NCBI RefSeq assembly: GCF_038049925.1
Contig: NZ_CP145809.1
Location: forward strand, 806,001 to 870,000
DNA: 64,000 nt
Direction of reading: 5' to 3'
Source: Georgenia sp. M64
Lineage (GTDB): Bacteria; Actinomycetota; Actinomycetes; Actinomycetales; Actinomycetaceae
The position numbers and the translations under genes were made by a program. Every line of letters begins with the position of its first letter. The stretch's first letter is position 1. The notes under the pieces are model-generated. The model was not told the origin of the DNA. It worked only from the letters and a program-made list of their open reading frames with translations, and did no database searches. Below are positions 28,128 to 37,273 of this stretch, one piece after another.

Positions 28128-29002
28128 GCAGCCCCCGCGAGCAGGTCCTCGTCAGCGCCGAGGAGCTGGCCGCCGAGCTCGCCGGCCCTCGTCCGCCGGT
28201 CCTGCTCGACGTGCGGTGGTCCCTCGCCGAGCCGGACGGACGCCCGGCGCACCGCGCCGGGCACCTGCCCGGGGCGGTCTTCGTCGACCTCGAGCGCGAG
28301 CTCGCCGCACCGCCGAGCCCGGCCGCCGGCCGCCACCCCCTGCCCTCGCCCGCCGACCTGGAGGCCGCCGCGCGCCGCTGGGGTCTGCGCCGCGACCGCG
28401 GCGTGGTCGCCTACGACGCCGTCGGGGCGACGTCCGCAGCCCGCGCCTGGTGGCTGCTGCGCTGGGCCGGGCTGGGGGACGTGCGCCTCCTCGACGGCGG
28501 CCTCGACGCCTGGCTCGCCGCCGGCGGTGCCCTCGAGACCGGGGAGGTCGTGCCCGACCCGGGCGACGTCGTCCTGCCGCTCGCCGCCGGCGGCCCGGCC
28601 GCGATGCCGACCACCGACGCGGACGGCGTCGCCGCCTGGGACGGGACGCTGCTCGACGCCCGTGCCGGGGAGCGCTACCGCGGCGAGCACGAGCCCGTGG
28701 ACCCCCGGGCCGGCCACATTCCCGGCGCCGTCAGCGCCCCGACGACGGCGAACCTCACCGCCGCCGGCACCTTCCTCCCCGCGGCGGACCTCCGGGCCCG
28801 CTTCGACGCCCTCGGGGCGGTGGGTGCCACCGACGCCACCGACGCGACCGGCGTCGCGGTGGCCGTGTACTGCGGCTCGGGAGTGACCGCAGCCCACGAG
28901 ATCGCCGCCCTGGCGAGCCTCGGTGTGCCCGCGACGCTCTACCCGGGCTCGTTCTCCCAGTGGTCGTCGGACCCCGGGCGCGAGGTCGTCACCGGCGGCT
29001 GA
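28124..29002 (+). CDS. Sulfurtransferase with two rhodanese domains
   Basis: This 292-residue cytoplasmic protein has an inactive N-terminal rhodanese domain (LLDVRWSL, HLPGAVFVDLE) and a C-terminal domain with the catalytic loop YCGSGVTA, whose Cys carries the persulfide. It is of the thiosulfate or 3-mercaptopyruvate sulfurtransferase type (SseA/GlpE-like). The GTG overlaps the rimI stop by 4 bp. The loop CGSGVT favours the mercaptopyruvate class, but activity is not proven. Confidence 0.9.
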   Translation: MSSPREQVLVSAEELAAELAGPRPPVLLDVRWSLAEPDGRPAHRAGHLPGAVFVDLERELAAPPSPAAGRHPLPSPADLEAAARRWGLRRDRGVVAYDAVGATSAARAWWLLRWAGLGDVRLLDGGLDAWLAAGGALETGEVVPDPGDVVLPLAAGGPAAMPTTDADGVAAWDGTLLDARAGERYRGEHEPVDPRAGHIPGAVSAPTTANLTAAGTFLPAADLRARFDALGAVGATDATDATGVAVAVYCGSGVTAAHEIAALASLGVPATLYPGSFSQWSSDPGREVVTGG

Positions 29003-29155
29003 GACCCGGCCGGAAGTGACCAGCAGGCACACCGCCGTGCGCTGACGGGCGCCTCCATCGCGGCCGCCCGGAGGTTTCCGGTCAGATCCGTCCGTCATGC
29101 GCACAGGCGTACGCTCACGCGCTGGCCGTGGTCCCGGATGTGACCGAGAACTCGC

Positions 29156-29161
29156 TACGAT
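29156..29161 (+). promoter_or_regulatory. Probable -10 for the sdhCAB operon
   Basis: TACGAT ends 8 nt before the sdhC ATG at 29170, implying a leaderless or one-to-two-base leader. The 150 bp upstream, after the rhodanese stop, holds no gene. Confidence 0.5.
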
Positions 29162-29169
29162 GCAGGACC

Positions 29170-29865
29170 ATGGTCACTGCCACTGCGCCGACGAAGCCGC
29201 GACGCGCCAACGGCACCACCGTCGCCCTGAAGTGGGCGATGGCGGTCTCGGGAATCGTCTTCGTCCTGTTCGTCCTGCTCCACATGTACGGCAACCTCAA
29301 GATGTTCTCGGGCCAGGAGGCGTTCGACGCCTACGCCGAGTCGCTGCGGGACCTGCTCTACCCGTACCTGCCGCACATGGGCTTCCTGTGGATCCAGCGC
29401 ATCGGGCTGCTCGTGGCGCTCGCGGTGCACGTCGTCGCCGCCGTGACGCTGTGGCGCCGGGCGCGCGAGGCCCGCCGGGACCGTTACGTCATGCACAAGC
29501 GCCTCGCCCAGACGTACTCGGCGCGCACGGTGCGGTGGGGCGGGCTGATCCTGCTCGCGTTCGTCGTCTTCCACCTCCTGCAGTTCACGACGCTGACCAT
29601 CAACGTCGGTGGCACCTTCGACAGCCCGTACGAGCGGTTCGTCGCCGCCTTCGAGCACTGGTGGCTCTACCTCGTCTACCTCGTCGCGATCGTCATGCTG
29701 ACCATGCACGTGCGGCACGGGGTGTGGAGCGCGCTGCAGACCCTCGGCGCCTCGAACCGCCGTCGTCAGGGCGCGATCAACGCCACCGCCTATCTCGTCG
29801 CCGCGGCGCTGCTGGTCGGGTTCATGGCCCCCCCGACCGCCGTCCTGCTCGACTTCGTCAACTGA
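29170..29865 (+). CDS. sdhC: Succinate dehydrogenase cytochrome b subunit
   Basis: This 231-residue membrane protein has five predicted helices, the single-polypeptide di-haem anchor type found in Bacillus-like and many actinobacterial complexes, so no sdhD is expected or present. Histidines in [11 protein letters not shown] and FHLLQF and in MHVRHG are candidate haem ligands. ATG at 29170 follows the -10 closely. It precedes sdhA by 11 bp. Confidence 0.92.
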   Translation: MVTATAPTKPRRANGTTVALKWAMAVSGIVFVLFVLLHMYGNLKMFSGQEAFDAYAESLRDLLYPYLPHMGFLWIQRIGLLVALAVHVVAAVTLWRRAREARRDRYVMHKRLAQTYSARTVRWGGLILLAFVVFHLLQFTTLTINVGGTFDSPYERFVAAFEHWWLYLVYLVAIVMLTMHVRHGVWSALQTLGASNRRRQGAINATAYLVAAALLVGFMAPPTAVLLDFVN

Positions 29866-29876
29866 GGAACGAGAAG

Positions 29877-31847
29877 ATGACAACGACTGACACGCTCGTC
29901 GCCGGCCTGTACAGCGAGGGCGAGGCGCTGGTCGACAGCAAGGAGCCCGCCGGCCCGCTCGCCGAGCGGTGGTCCAAGCGCAAGTTCTCCGCCCGCCTGG
30001 TCAACCCCGCGAACCGCCGCAAGCTCCACGTGATCATCGTCGGCACGGGTCTGGCCGGGGCGTCCGCCGCCGCCACGCTCGGCGAGGCCGGCTACCAGGT
30101 CAGCTCGTTCTTCTACCAGGACTCGCCGCGGCGCGCGCACTCCATCGCCGCGCAGGGCGGCATCAACGCCGCGAAGAACTACAAGAACGACAACGACTCC
30201 GTCTACCGGCTGTTCTACGACACGGTCAAGGGCGGGGACTTCCGGGCGCGGGAGTCCAACGTGTACCGCCTCGCCGAGGTCAGCGCGAGCATCATCGACC
30301 AGGCCGTGGCCCAGGGCGTGCCGTTCGCCCGCGAGTACGGCGGGCTGCTGGACAACCGATCGTTCGGCGGCGTGCAGGTCTCCCGCACCTTCTACGCGCG
30401 CGGGCAGACCGGCCAGCAGCTGCTCATCGGCGCCTACCAGGCCCTCGAGCGCCAGGTGGCGGCCGGCACCGTGACCACGTTCTCCCGGCACGAGATGCTC
30501 GAGCTCGTCGTCGTCGACGGGCGCGCCCGCGGCATCATCGTCCGGGACATGGTCACCGGCGAGATCGAGACCCACCTCGCCGACGTCGTCGTCCTGGCCA
30601 CCGGCGGCTACGGCAACGTCTTCTACCTCTCCACCAACGCGATGGGCTCCAACGTCACCGCGAGCTGGCGCGCGCACCGCAAGGGCGCCCACTTCGCCAA
30701 CCCCTGCTACACCCAGATCCACCCCACGTGCATCCCGGTCTCGGGCGACTACCAGTCCAAGCTCACCCTCATGAGCGAGTCGCTGCGCAACGACGGACGC
30801 ATCTGGGTGCCCAAGGCGCCGGACGACACCCGCGACCCCCGGGAGATCCCCGAGGCCGAGCGGGACTACTACCTCGAGCGGATCTACCCCGCCTTCGGCA
30901 ACCTCGTGCCCCGCGACATCGCCTCCCGGGCCGCCAAGTACGTCTGCGACGAGGGACGTGGGGTGGGGCCGGAGGTGGGCGGCGTCCGGCGCGGGGTCTA
31001 CCTCGACTTCGCCGACGCGATCAGCCGCCTGGGCAAGGCGTCCGTCGCGGCGAAGTACGGCAACCTCTTCGACATGTACCAGCGCATCACGGGCGAGGAC
31101 CCCTACGAGGTCCCGATGCGCATCTACCCGGCCGTGCACTACACGATGGGCGGGCTGTGGGTGGACTACGACCTCCAGTCCTCCGTCCCGGGGCTCTTCG
31201 TCGCCGGCGAGGCGAACTTCTCCGACCACGGCGCCAACCGGCTGGGCGCCTCCGCGCTCATGCAGGGCCTCTCGGACGGGTACTTCGTCCTGCCGAACAC
31301 CATCAACGACTACCTCGCGGACGGCCCCTTCGAGAAGGTCCCCGCCGACCACCCCGCCGTCGTCGAGGCCGTCGAGTCCGTCCGGTCGCGCATCGCGCGC
31401 CTCCTCGGCGCCCGTGGCATGCGGTCGGTCGACTCCTTCCACAAGGAGCTCGGCCACATCATGTGGGAGTACTGCGGGATGGAGCGCACCGAGGAGGGCC
31501 TGCGCCTGGCCATCGGGCGCATCCGTGAGCTGCGTGAGGAGTTCTGGCGCGACGTGCGTGTGCTGGGTACCAACGAGGAGCTCAACCAGGCGCTCGAGCG
31601 GGCCAACCGCGTGGCCGACTTCATCGACCTCGGCGAGCTCATGTGCATCGACGCCCTCCACCGGCGCGAGTCCTGCGGCGGGCACTTCCGGGCGGAGTCG
31701 CAGACCCCCGACGGCGAGGCGCTGCGTGACGACGAGCAGTTCGCCTACGTCGCGGCGTGGGAGTGGGGCGGCGACGGCGTCCCGGTCCTGCACAAGGAAG
31801 ACCTCAACTACGAGTACGTCGAGATGAAGCAGCGGAGCTACAAGTGA
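29877..31847 (+). CDS. sdhA: Succinate dehydrogenase/fumarate reductase flavoprotein subunit
   Basis: This 656-residue flavoprotein oxidises succinate to fumarate. It has the dinucleotide fold [14 protein letters not shown] near 53-66, the FAD-linking His88 in [11 protein letters not shown], the catalytic HPTCIP region, the active-site arginine region and [14 protein letters not shown] near the C-terminal third. ATG at 29877 has a GAGGAACGAGA ribosome-binding region. The length and the MSES-type fumarate-binding motif fit the non-classical B-type group. It overlaps sdhB. Confidence 0.96.
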   Translation: MTTTDTLVAGLYSEGEALVDSKEPAGPLAERWSKRKFSARLVNPANRRKLHVIIVGTGLAGASAAATLGEAGYQVSSFFYQDSPRRAHSIAAQGGINAAKNYKNDNDSVYRLFYDTVKGGDFRARESNVYRLAEVSASIIDQAVAQGVPFAREYGGLLDNRSFGGVQVSRTFYARGQTGQQLLIGAYQALERQVAAGTVTTFSRHEMLELVVVDGRARGIIVRDMVTGEIETHLADVVVLATGGYGNVFYLSTNAMGSNVTASWRAHRKGAHFANPCYTQIHPTCIPVSGDYQSKLTLMSESLRNDGRIWVPKAPDDTRDPREIPEAERDYYLERIYPAFGNLVPRDIASRAAKYVCDEGRGVGPEVGGVRRGVYLDFADAISRLGKASVAAKYGNLFDMYQRITGEDPYEVPMRIYPAVHYTMGGLWVDYDLQSSVPGLFVAGEANFSDHGANRLGASALMQGLSDGYFVLPNTINDYLADGPFEKVPADHPAVVEAVESVRSRIARLLGARGMRSVDSFHKELGHIMWEYCGMERTEEGLRLAIGRIRELREEFWRDVRVLGTNEELNQALERANRVADFIDLGELMCIDALHRRESCGGHFRAESQTPDGEALRDDEQFAYVAAWEWGGDGVPVLHKEDLNYEYVEMKQRSYK

Positions 31848-32587
31848 AGATCACCCTCAACGTCATGCGCCAGGCGTCCGCGGCCGCCGAGCCCCGTCTG
31901 GTCGCCTACGAGCTCGTGGGGATCTCCGAGGACATGTCCTTCCTCGAGATGCTCGACGTCCTCAACGAGGAGCTCACCCAGCGCGGCGAGGACCCCGTGG
32001 CGTTCGACTCCGACTGCCGCGAGGGCATCTGCGGCATGTGCGGCATCGTCATCAACGGCGTCGCCCACGGCCCCGAGCGGACGACCACGTGCCAGCTCCA
32101 CATGCGCTCGTTCAAGGACGGCGACTCCATCACCCTGGAGCCGTGGCGCGCCAGCGCGTTCCCGGTGATCAAGGACCTCGTCGTGGACCGCACCGCCTTC
32201 GACCGGATCATCCAGGCCGGCGGGTACATCTCGGTCAACACCGGCGCGGCGCCGGACGCCCACGCGGTCCCGGTGCCCAAGGCCGCCGCCGACCGTGCCT
32301 TCGAGGCGGCCGCCTGCATCGGGTGCGGCGCCTGCGTGGCGGCGTGCCCGAACGCCTCGGCGATGCTCTTCACCGCGGCGAAGGTCACCCACCTGGGGCT
32401 GCTGCCCCAGGGCCAGCCCGAGCGCGAGGCCCGCGTGGTCGACATGCTCCACCAGCACGACGCCGAGGGCTTCGGCGGGTGCACGAACATCGGCGAGTGC
32501 GCCGCGGTGTGCCCCAAGGAGATCCCGCTCGACGTCATCGGCACGCTCAACGCCGACCTCGGGCTGGCGATGCGCGCCGGCCGCTGA
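31844..32587 (+). CDS. sdhB: Succinate dehydrogenase iron-sulfur subunit
   Basis: This 247-residue protein carries three clusters: [2Fe-2S] in [10 protein letters not shown] with a later Cys, [4Fe-4S] in [11 protein letters not shown], and a third set in [16 protein letters not shown] at 31844 overlaps the sdhA stop by 4 bp. It passes electrons from SdhA to SdhC and quinone; fumC, encoded 12.7 kb away, takes the product further. Confidence 0.96.
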   Translation: MKITLNVMRQASAAAEPRLVAYELVGISEDMSFLEMLDVLNEELTQRGEDPVAFDSDCREGICGMCGIVINGVAHGPERTTTCQLHMRSFKDGDSITLEPWRASAFPVIKDLVVDRTAFDRIIQAGGYISVNTGAAPDAHAVPVPKAAADRAFEAAACIGCGACVAACPNASAMLFTAAKVTHLGLLPQGQPEREARVVDMLHQHDAEGFGGCTNIGECAAVCPKEIPLDVIGTLNADLGLAMRAGR

Positions 32588-32603
32588 GCCCGCCGGCGGG
32601 GCC

Positions 32604-32634
32604 GGGGACGCCCACCCCGGGGGGTGGTCGCCCC
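32604..32634 (+). terminator. Terminator after sdhCAB
   Basis: GGGG/CCCC and CCACC/GGTGG helices (32612-32616 with 32623-32627) form a near-continuous hairpin with one bulge and one mismatch, starting 17 bp after the sdhB stop. It abuts the tsaD promoter. Confidence 0.5.
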
Positions 32635-32639
32635 TGGCT

Positions 32640-32645
32640 TATCCT
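32640..32645 (+). promoter_or_regulatory. -10 of a probable leaderless tsaD promoter
   Basis: TATCCT is followed by 6 nt and the tsaD GTG at 32652. It gives tsaD its own promoter despite lying after sdhB. Confidence 0.6.
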
Positions 32646-32651
32646 GGGGCG

Positions 32652-33695
32652 GTGAGCGACCCCATCGTCCTCGGCATCGAGACCTCCTGCGACGAGACCG
32701 GCGTGGCCCTCGTGCGCGGGCGCGAGCTCCTCGCCGACGTCACCGCCTCGTCCATGGACGAGCACGCCCGGTTCGGCGGCATCGTCCCGGAGGTGGCCTC
32801 GCGGGCCCACCTCGAGGCGTTCCTCCCCACCATCGACGCCGCGCTCGAGGCGGCCTCGCTCGAGCTGAGCGACGTCGACGCGATCGCCGTGACCGCCGGT
32901 CCCGGCCTCGTGGGATCGCTCACGGTCGGCTCGGCCGGCGCGAAGGCCCTCGCGCTGGCCACCGGCAAGCCGCTGTACGGCGTCAACCACGTCATCGGTC
33001 ACGCCGCCGTCGACGAGCTCGTGCACGGCCCCTTCCCGGACCGTTTCATCGCGCTCGTGGTCTCCGGCGGGCACACGTCGCTGCTGCGGGTGGGGGACAT
33101 CGCCACCGACGTCGTCGAGCTCGGCCAGACCCTCGACGACGCGGCGGGGGAGGCCTTCGACAAGGTGGGCCGCCTCCTGGGCCTGCCCTACCCGGGCGGT
33201 CCGCACGTCGACCGGCTCGCCCGCACCGGCGACCCGCAGGCGATCCGGTTCCCACGGGGGCTCTCGGCCGGCAAGGACAAGGTGCGCCACGCCTACGACT
33301 TCTCCTTCTCCGGCCTCAAGACGGCCGTGGCCCGGTACGTCGAGGGGTGCCAGGACCGCGGCGAGGAGGTGCCCGCGGCCGACGTCGCCGCGGGCTTCTC
33401 GGAGGCGGTGGCCGACGTCCTCACCCGCAAGGCGCTCGACGCGTGCGCGATGGACGGGATCGACACCCTCGTCATCGGCGGCGGCTTCTCGGCCAACTCG
33501 CGCCTGCGCGAGCTCGCGGCCGAACGGGCGGCCGAGCGCGGCATCACCCTGCGGATCCCGCCCATCCGGTACTGCACCGACAACGGGGCGATGATCGCGG
33601 CGCTCGGCGCGGCGCTCGTGCGGGCCGGGGCCGCGCCGTCGTCGCTGGAGCTGCCCACCGACTCGGGCATGCCGCTGGAGACCATCCGGGTCTGA
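32652..33695 (+). CDS. tsaD: tRNA N6-adenosine threonylcarbamoyltransferase TsaD
   Basis: TsaD is the catalytic subunit of t6A synthesis. The 347-residue ASKHA protein has [14 protein letters not shown] at the N-terminus, the metal-binding HVIGHAA motif near residue 115, VVSGGHTSL, and [15 protein letters not shown] at 32652 gives the standard N-terminus. Its partners tsaE and tsaB are about 5.5-7 kb upstream; the sdh operon and a rhodanese gene separate them, which breaks up the more usual tsaB-rimI-tsaD cluster. Confidence 0.97.
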   Translation: MSDPIVLGIETSCDETGVALVRGRELLADVTASSMDEHARFGGIVPEVASRAHLEAFLPTIDAALEAASLELSDVDAIAVTAGPGLVGSLTVGSAGAKALALATGKPLYGVNHVIGHAAVDELVHGPFPDRFIALVVSGGHTSLLRVGDIATDVVELGQTLDDAAGEAFDKVGRLLGLPYPGGPHVDRLARTGDPQAIRFPRGLSAGKDKVRHAYDFSFSGLKTAVARYVEGCQDRGEEVPAADVAAGFSEAVADVLTRKALDACAMDGIDTLVIGGGFSANSRLRELAAERAAERGITLRIPPIRYCTDNGAMIAALGAALVRAGAAPSSLELPTDSGMPLETIRV

Positions 33696-33735
33696 GGCCC
33701 TCGGGGCCTGGGGGTCCCCACCGGTGCCGCCGCCT

Positions 33736-33820
33736 CCCGTCAGCCACCGTCCCGTCAGGCGTCGACCGGTCCCGGCGCGGTCCCGTCAGGCGCCGTCCCG
33801 TCAGGTGCCGACCGGTCAGG
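33736..33820. repeat. Tandem copies of a stop-codon tail
   Basis: Read on the minus strand, CCTGACSGG at the stop of the membrane gene (stop at 33818-33816) is repeated downstream at 33805-33797, 33790-33782 and 33759-33751, with a partial copy near 33743. The copies are 9-15 nt apart and divergent outside the core. Confidence 0.6.
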
Positions 33821-34328
33821 CCCCCACCGGTTCCCGGCGCCGTCCGGGCAGGACCCGCCACAGCCGCGACGTCGTCACGAAGAGCACGGCCGCCACGACG
33901 AGGCTCCACGGGACCGTGCTCGTCACCTCGAGGGAGGCCGCGTCCGCGGAGCGGACGACCGTGACCTCCGCCCACAGCAGCCGGGCGCTCGCGCCGCCGG
34001 GCAGGTCGGGCGCGACCTGGGCCAGCGCGGCGGCGAAGACGGCCAGCGCGACGAGGCACAGGAGGAGCCAGCCGGTCGCCCAGCTCAGGCCGAGGGCCCA
34101 CCGGACCCGGCCCGGGGGCAGTGCGGCGGTGTACTCCTGGGCGAGGGCCCGGGCACTGCCGAGCGAGGCCACGGCCTCGCGCATCGAGGAGTGGGCGGCG
34201 GCCTCGTCGAGGTGGGTGCGCAGCTGGGCCCGCACCGCCCGTCGCTCGTGACCCGGGTGCTCGTCCATCCACAGGGCCAGGCCGGCGAGGTAGGCCTCAC
34301 GGCGGGCGGTGTCGGCGAGTCTGGTCAT
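33816..34328 (-). CDS. PadR-associated membrane protein
   Basis: This 170-residue protein has a soluble N-terminal half (LADTARREAYLAGLALWMDE, helical, with REAVASLGSARALAQEY, resembling the HAAS-type helical domain found beside PadR regulators) and two hydrophobic segments (about 82-102 and 140-155). The ATG overlaps the padR stop by 4 bp. In such pairs the membrane protein is usually the main target or partner of the PadR repressor; the signal is unknown. Confidence 0.72.
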   Translation of the reverse strand: MTRLADTARREAYLAGLALWMDEHPGHERRAVRAQLRTHLDEAAAHSSMREAVASLGSARALAQEYTAALPPGRVRWALGLSWATGWLLLCLVALAVFAAALAQVAPDLPGGASARLLWAEVTVVRSADAASLEVTSTVPWSLVVAAVLFVTTSRLWRVLPGRRREPVGA

Positions 34329-34681
34329 GGGGACTCCTCGGTTCGTGGCGGCGGGGTCAGGGCCATGCGGACGACGTTGCCAAGCTGCTGCCAGGCACGG
34401 CGCTGCTCGGCCAGGTGGGTCAGGCCGGCCGGGGTGGGCGCGTAGTACTTGCGGGCGGGCCCGGACGCGGACGGCACGAGGTAGGAGCGCAGGTGGCCCT
34501 CGCGTTCCAGACGTGCGAGCACCGGGTAGACCGACCCGGCGGAGATGTCGGTCAGCCCCGTCTCCTGCAGGCGCACGACGAGGTCGTAGCCGTAGGAGTC
34601 GCGCTGGCGCAGGACCGCCAGGACGAGCATCGGCAGGACACCCTTGAGCAGCTGGGGGTCGCGCGGGGGAGCGGGGGCCAC
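34325..34681 (-). CDS. PadR family transcriptional regulator
   Basis: This 118-residue protein has the PadR winged-helix domain: LLKGVLPMLVLAVL, RDSYGYDLVVRL, ISAGSVYPVLARLEREGHL and the wing KYYAPTPAG, then a C-terminal helix for dimer formation. The chosen GTG at 34681 follows TACCGT by 6 nt, a leaderless arrangement; an upstream ATG at 34717 would lie inside the promoter. It probably represses itself and the coupled membrane protein gene. Confidence 0.88.
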   Translation of the reverse strand: MAPAPPRDPQLLKGVLPMLVLAVLRQRDSYGYDLVVRLQETGLTDISAGSVYPVLARLEREGHLRSYLVPSASGPARKYYAPTPAGLTHLAEQRRAWQQLGNVVRMALTPPPRTEESP

Positions 34682-34687
34682 ACCGAG

Positions 34688-34693
34688 ACGGTA
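34688..34693 (-). promoter_or_regulatory. -10 of a probable leaderless padR promoter
   Basis: TACCGT on the minus strand, then 6 nt, then the GTG at 34681. Confidence 0.55.
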
Positions 34694-34701
34694 TCGCCCG
34701 C

Positions 34702-34720
34702 TACTAGGTGATGACAAGTA
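34702..34720 (-). promoter_or_regulatory. Candidate PadR operator
   Basis: TACTAG and CAAGTA form an inverted repeat with 7 nt between and one mismatch. It lies about 9 bp upstream of the padR -10, a position suited to self-repression. Confidence 0.45.
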
Positions 34721-34813
34721 CTGGTCGATGCGGAGGAGCGCCGAGCCCGGCGCGCCGACGGGTTGGCGTTCCGCACGCGAGCCGCGACCCGTCCGCGATG
34801 GTCGCGCGCGGGG

Positions 34814-35944
34814 TCAGAGCGGGTGGCCCGCGCGCATCTCCCGAACCAGGGACTCCACGACCCCGTCGAGACCGGACCGTCCCGCGACGGCGAGCTGGCG
34901 CTGGTACGAGGCGCCGCCGTCGACGATCGCGGCGACGTCCGCGAGCTCCTCGACGCAGCCGAGGCGCTCGGCGACGGGCGCGAGCTCGGTGAGCATGCGG
35001 CTGACCGTCTCGCCGACCAGCTCCTCCTCGCCCGCGTCGTCGAGGATGAGGATGGCCTCCATCCCGTACCGGGCGGCGCGCCACTTGTTCTCCACCGCGA
35101 ACCACCGTGGGACGGTGGGCAGCTCCAGCCCGCGGTCGAGCATCGTCGAGTAGTGCTCGACCAGGCAGTGGGTCAGCGCGGAGAGCGCCACCGTCTCGCG
35201 CAGGGTGGGTGAGGCGTCGCAGACCCGCACCTCGATCGTGCCCAGCCGCGGCGACGGACGGATGTCCCAGCGCAGCTCGTCGAAGGAGTCGATCACGCCC
35301 GTGCGGGTCATGTCCCCGACGAAGTGCTCGAGATCCGCCCAGCGCCCGAACTGGTAGGGGATGCCGGCCGTCGGCAGCTGCTGGAACATCATCGCCCGGT
35401 TCGAGGCGTAGCCGGTGTCCTCACCGGCCCAGAAGGGCGAGGACGAGGCGAGCGCCTGGAGGTGGGCGAACCGGGTGAGCAGCGCGCCGATGATCGGCAG
35501 CACCTTGGCGCGGTCCTCGATGCCGACGTGGACGTGCACGCCGTAGAGCAGCATCTGCCGGCCCCACCAGCGGGTCCGGTCCATGAGGGTGGCGTAGCGG
35601 TCCTTGTTGGTGACCTTCTGGAAGGCCGGCCGCGCGAACGGGTGCGTGCCGGCGCCGACCAGCTCGATGCGCAGCGGGTCGGTCACCGCGCGCAGGTCCG
35701 TCACCGCGCGCGCGAGGTCGGCGCCCGCCTGGCCCACGCTCTCGCTGACGCCGGAGACGACCTCGACGGTGTTGAGCAGCAGCTCGGGGTGGACGTTGGG
35801 GTGACCGCGGCCGTCGGGGAGGGCGACGCCGTCGAGGACGGCGGTGGCGGCCTGGCGCAGGTCGCCCGAGTCGGCGTCGACGAGCTGGAGCTCCCACTCC
35901 AGACCGACCGTCGAGCGCCGCGAGGGGGCGAAGGGCAGGTCCAC
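34814..35944 (-). CDS. YbdK-type carboxylate-amine ligase (glutamate-cysteine ligase-like)
   Basis: This 376-residue ATP-dependent ligase of the GCS2 family has the N-terminal VGLEWELQLVD metal- and ATP-binding segment, HPELLLNTVEV, GVHVHVGIEDR, and a C-terminal DIRPSPRLGTIEVRVCDA region. Family members have weak gamma-glutamylcysteine ligase activity, but actinobacteria use mycothiol and the true substrate is often unknown. The GTG at 35944 starts directly before the conserved region and has the variant hexamer CACACT 6 nt upstream. No partner genes identify its pathway. Confidence 0.88.
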   Translation of the reverse strand: MDLPFAPSRRSTVGLEWELQLVDADSGDLRQAATAVLDGVALPDGRGHPNVHPELLLNTVEVVSGVSESVGQAGADLARAVTDLRAVTDPLRIELVGAGTHPFARPAFQKVTNKDRYATLMDRTRWWGRQMLLYGVHVHVGIEDRAKVLPIIGALLTRFAHLQALASSSPFWAGEDTGYASNRAMMFQQLPTAGIPYQFGRWADLEHFVGDMTRTGVIDSFDELRWDIRPSPRLGTIEVRVCDASPTLRETVALSALTHCLVEHYSTMLDRGLELPTVPRWFAVENKWRAARYGMEAILILDDAGEEELVGETVSRMLTELAPVAERLGCVEELADVAAIVDGGASYQRQLAVAGRSGLDGVVESLVREMRAGHPL

Positions 35945-36086
35945 GGGGCCAGTGTGCCGTGCGTGGCGCCCGGCCGCGACGCACGCCCGGGGCGGGTGGC
36001 CCGCGAGCGCCGGCGGCCGGACCGTGCTCGGGACCAAGGGCCCGTTCCCGGACATAGCGGGACGAGGACGCTGGGACGAGCGTGTC

Positions 36087-36097
36087 CTGTGTCACAG
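36087..36097. promoter_or_regulatory. Short palindrome upstream of the alcohol dehydrogenase
   Basis: CTGTGTCACAG is a perfect palindrome 38 bp before the dehydrogenase ATG, a plausible operator. No regulator can be assigned; it resembles half sites of Crp-type factors but lacks their spacing. Confidence 0.3.
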
Positions 36098-36135
36098 CAC
36101 CGACCGATGCTGCAGGGCACCGGCTCGGAGGAACC

Positions 36136-37191
36136 ATGAAGGCACTCGTCTACCACGGACCCGGCAACAAGGCCTGGGAGGACGTCCCGGACCCCACGAT
36201 CATCGACCCCACCGACGTCGTCGTGAAGGTGGAGACCACCACCATCTGCGGGACCGACCTGCACATCCTCAAGGGCGACGTCCCCGCCGTCACCGACGGA
36301 CGCATCCTCGGCCACGAGGGTGTCGGCACGATCACCGAGGTCGGCGCCGCGGTGACCACCCTCAAGGTCGGCGACCGGGTCATCATCTCGTGCATCAGCG
36401 CGTGCGGCTCCTGCTCGTACTGCCACCAGGGCCTGTACGCGCACTGCCTCGCGGACGAGGGGGCGAGCGGGATCGGCTGGATCTTCGGCCACCTCATCGA
36501 CGGCACCCAGGCGGAGTACGTCCGCGTGCCCTTCGCCGACAACTCCCTGTACAAGGTGCCCGAGGGCGTCTCCGACGACGCCGCCGTCATGCTCTCCGAC
36601 ATCCTGCCCACCGGGTTCGAGATCGGCGTCCGGTACGGCAAGGTGGAGCCGGGCGACGTCGTCGCCGTCGTGGGTGCCGGGCCGGTCGGTCTGGCCGCGA
36701 TCATGACCGCGGGCCTCTACGGTGCGGCGCGCGTCATCGCCATCGACCTCGACGACAACCGGCTCGAGATGGCCAAGGCCTTCGGCGCCACCGACGGCGT
36801 CAACAGCGGGTCGCCGGACTTCGTCGAGACGGTCAAGGCCATGACGGACGGCCTCGGTGTCGACGTCGCGATCGAGGCCGTCGGCATCCCGGCGACCTTC
36901 GACACGTGCCTCAAGCTCGTCCGGTCCGGTGGCTCGGTCGCCAACGTCGGCGTCCACGGCAAGGCCGTCGAGCTCCCGCTGCAGGACCTGTGGATCCAGG
37001 ACATCGCGATCACCATGGGCCTGGTGAGCACGTCGACGACGTCGATGCTCCTCAAGCTCGTCGCCCAGAAGAAGCTGCCGGCCGAGAAGTTCGCGACCCA
37101 CCGCTTCACCTTCGACCAGATGCTCGAGGCCTACGACACCTTCGGCCGCGCCGCCGAGACGAAGGCGCTCAAGGTGGTCATCTCCGGCTGA
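36136..37191 (+). CDS. Zinc-dependent alcohol dehydrogenase
   Basis: This 351-residue medium-chain dehydrogenase has catalytic zinc ligands in ICGTDLH and GHEGVG, the structural zinc loop CISACGSCSYCHQGLYAHC, and the NAD-binding VVGAGPVGLAA near residue 180. It would interconvert alcohols and aldehydes or ketones with NAD(P)H; the substrate is unknown. ATG at 36136 has GGAGGA upstream. It is a single-gene unit closed by a strong terminator 8 bp after the stop. Confidence 0.93.
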   Translation: MKALVYHGPGNKAWEDVPDPTIIDPTDVVVKVETTTICGTDLHILKGDVPAVTDGRILGHEGVGTITEVGAAVTTLKVGDRVIISCISACGSCSYCHQGLYAHCLADEGASGIGWIFGHLIDGTQAEYVRVPFADNSLYKVPEGVSDDAAVMLSDILPTGFEIGVRYGKVEPGDVVAVVGAGPVGLAAIMTAGLYGAARVIAIDLDDNRLEMAKAFGATDGVNSGSPDFVETVKAMTDGLGVDVAIEAVGIPATFDTCLKLVRSGGSVANVGVHGKAVELPLQDLWIQDIAITMGLVSTSTTSMLLKLVAQKKLPAEKFATHRFTFDQMLEAYDTFGRAAETKALKVVISG

Positions 37192-37198
37192 TCCGCCC

Positions 37199-37230
37199 GG
37201 GCGCGCCGCGGAGTGCTCCGCGGCGCGCCC
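37199..37230 (+). terminator. Terminator after the alcohol dehydrogenase
   Basis: A perfect 15-bp inverted repeat (37199-37213 with 37216-37230) leaves a 2-nt centre, or 13 bp with a 6-nt loop. It also lies just past the 3' end of the convergent methyltransferase gene. Confidence 0.75.
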
Positions 37231-37273
37231 TCGCGCGTGCGGCGCGCCGTGGCCTCGGCCGGCCCGGGCGCTG

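Noticed and set aside
29097-29876. N-terminal extension of sdhA into the sdhC region
   Set aside because: It overlaps sdhC in another frame and is not conserved; the ATG at 29877 has a ribosome-binding sequence.
34814-35944. Glutathione synthesis gene gshA
   Set aside because: It is of the YbdK type, no gshB is near, and actinobacteria normally use mycothiol, so a glutathione role cannot be claimed.
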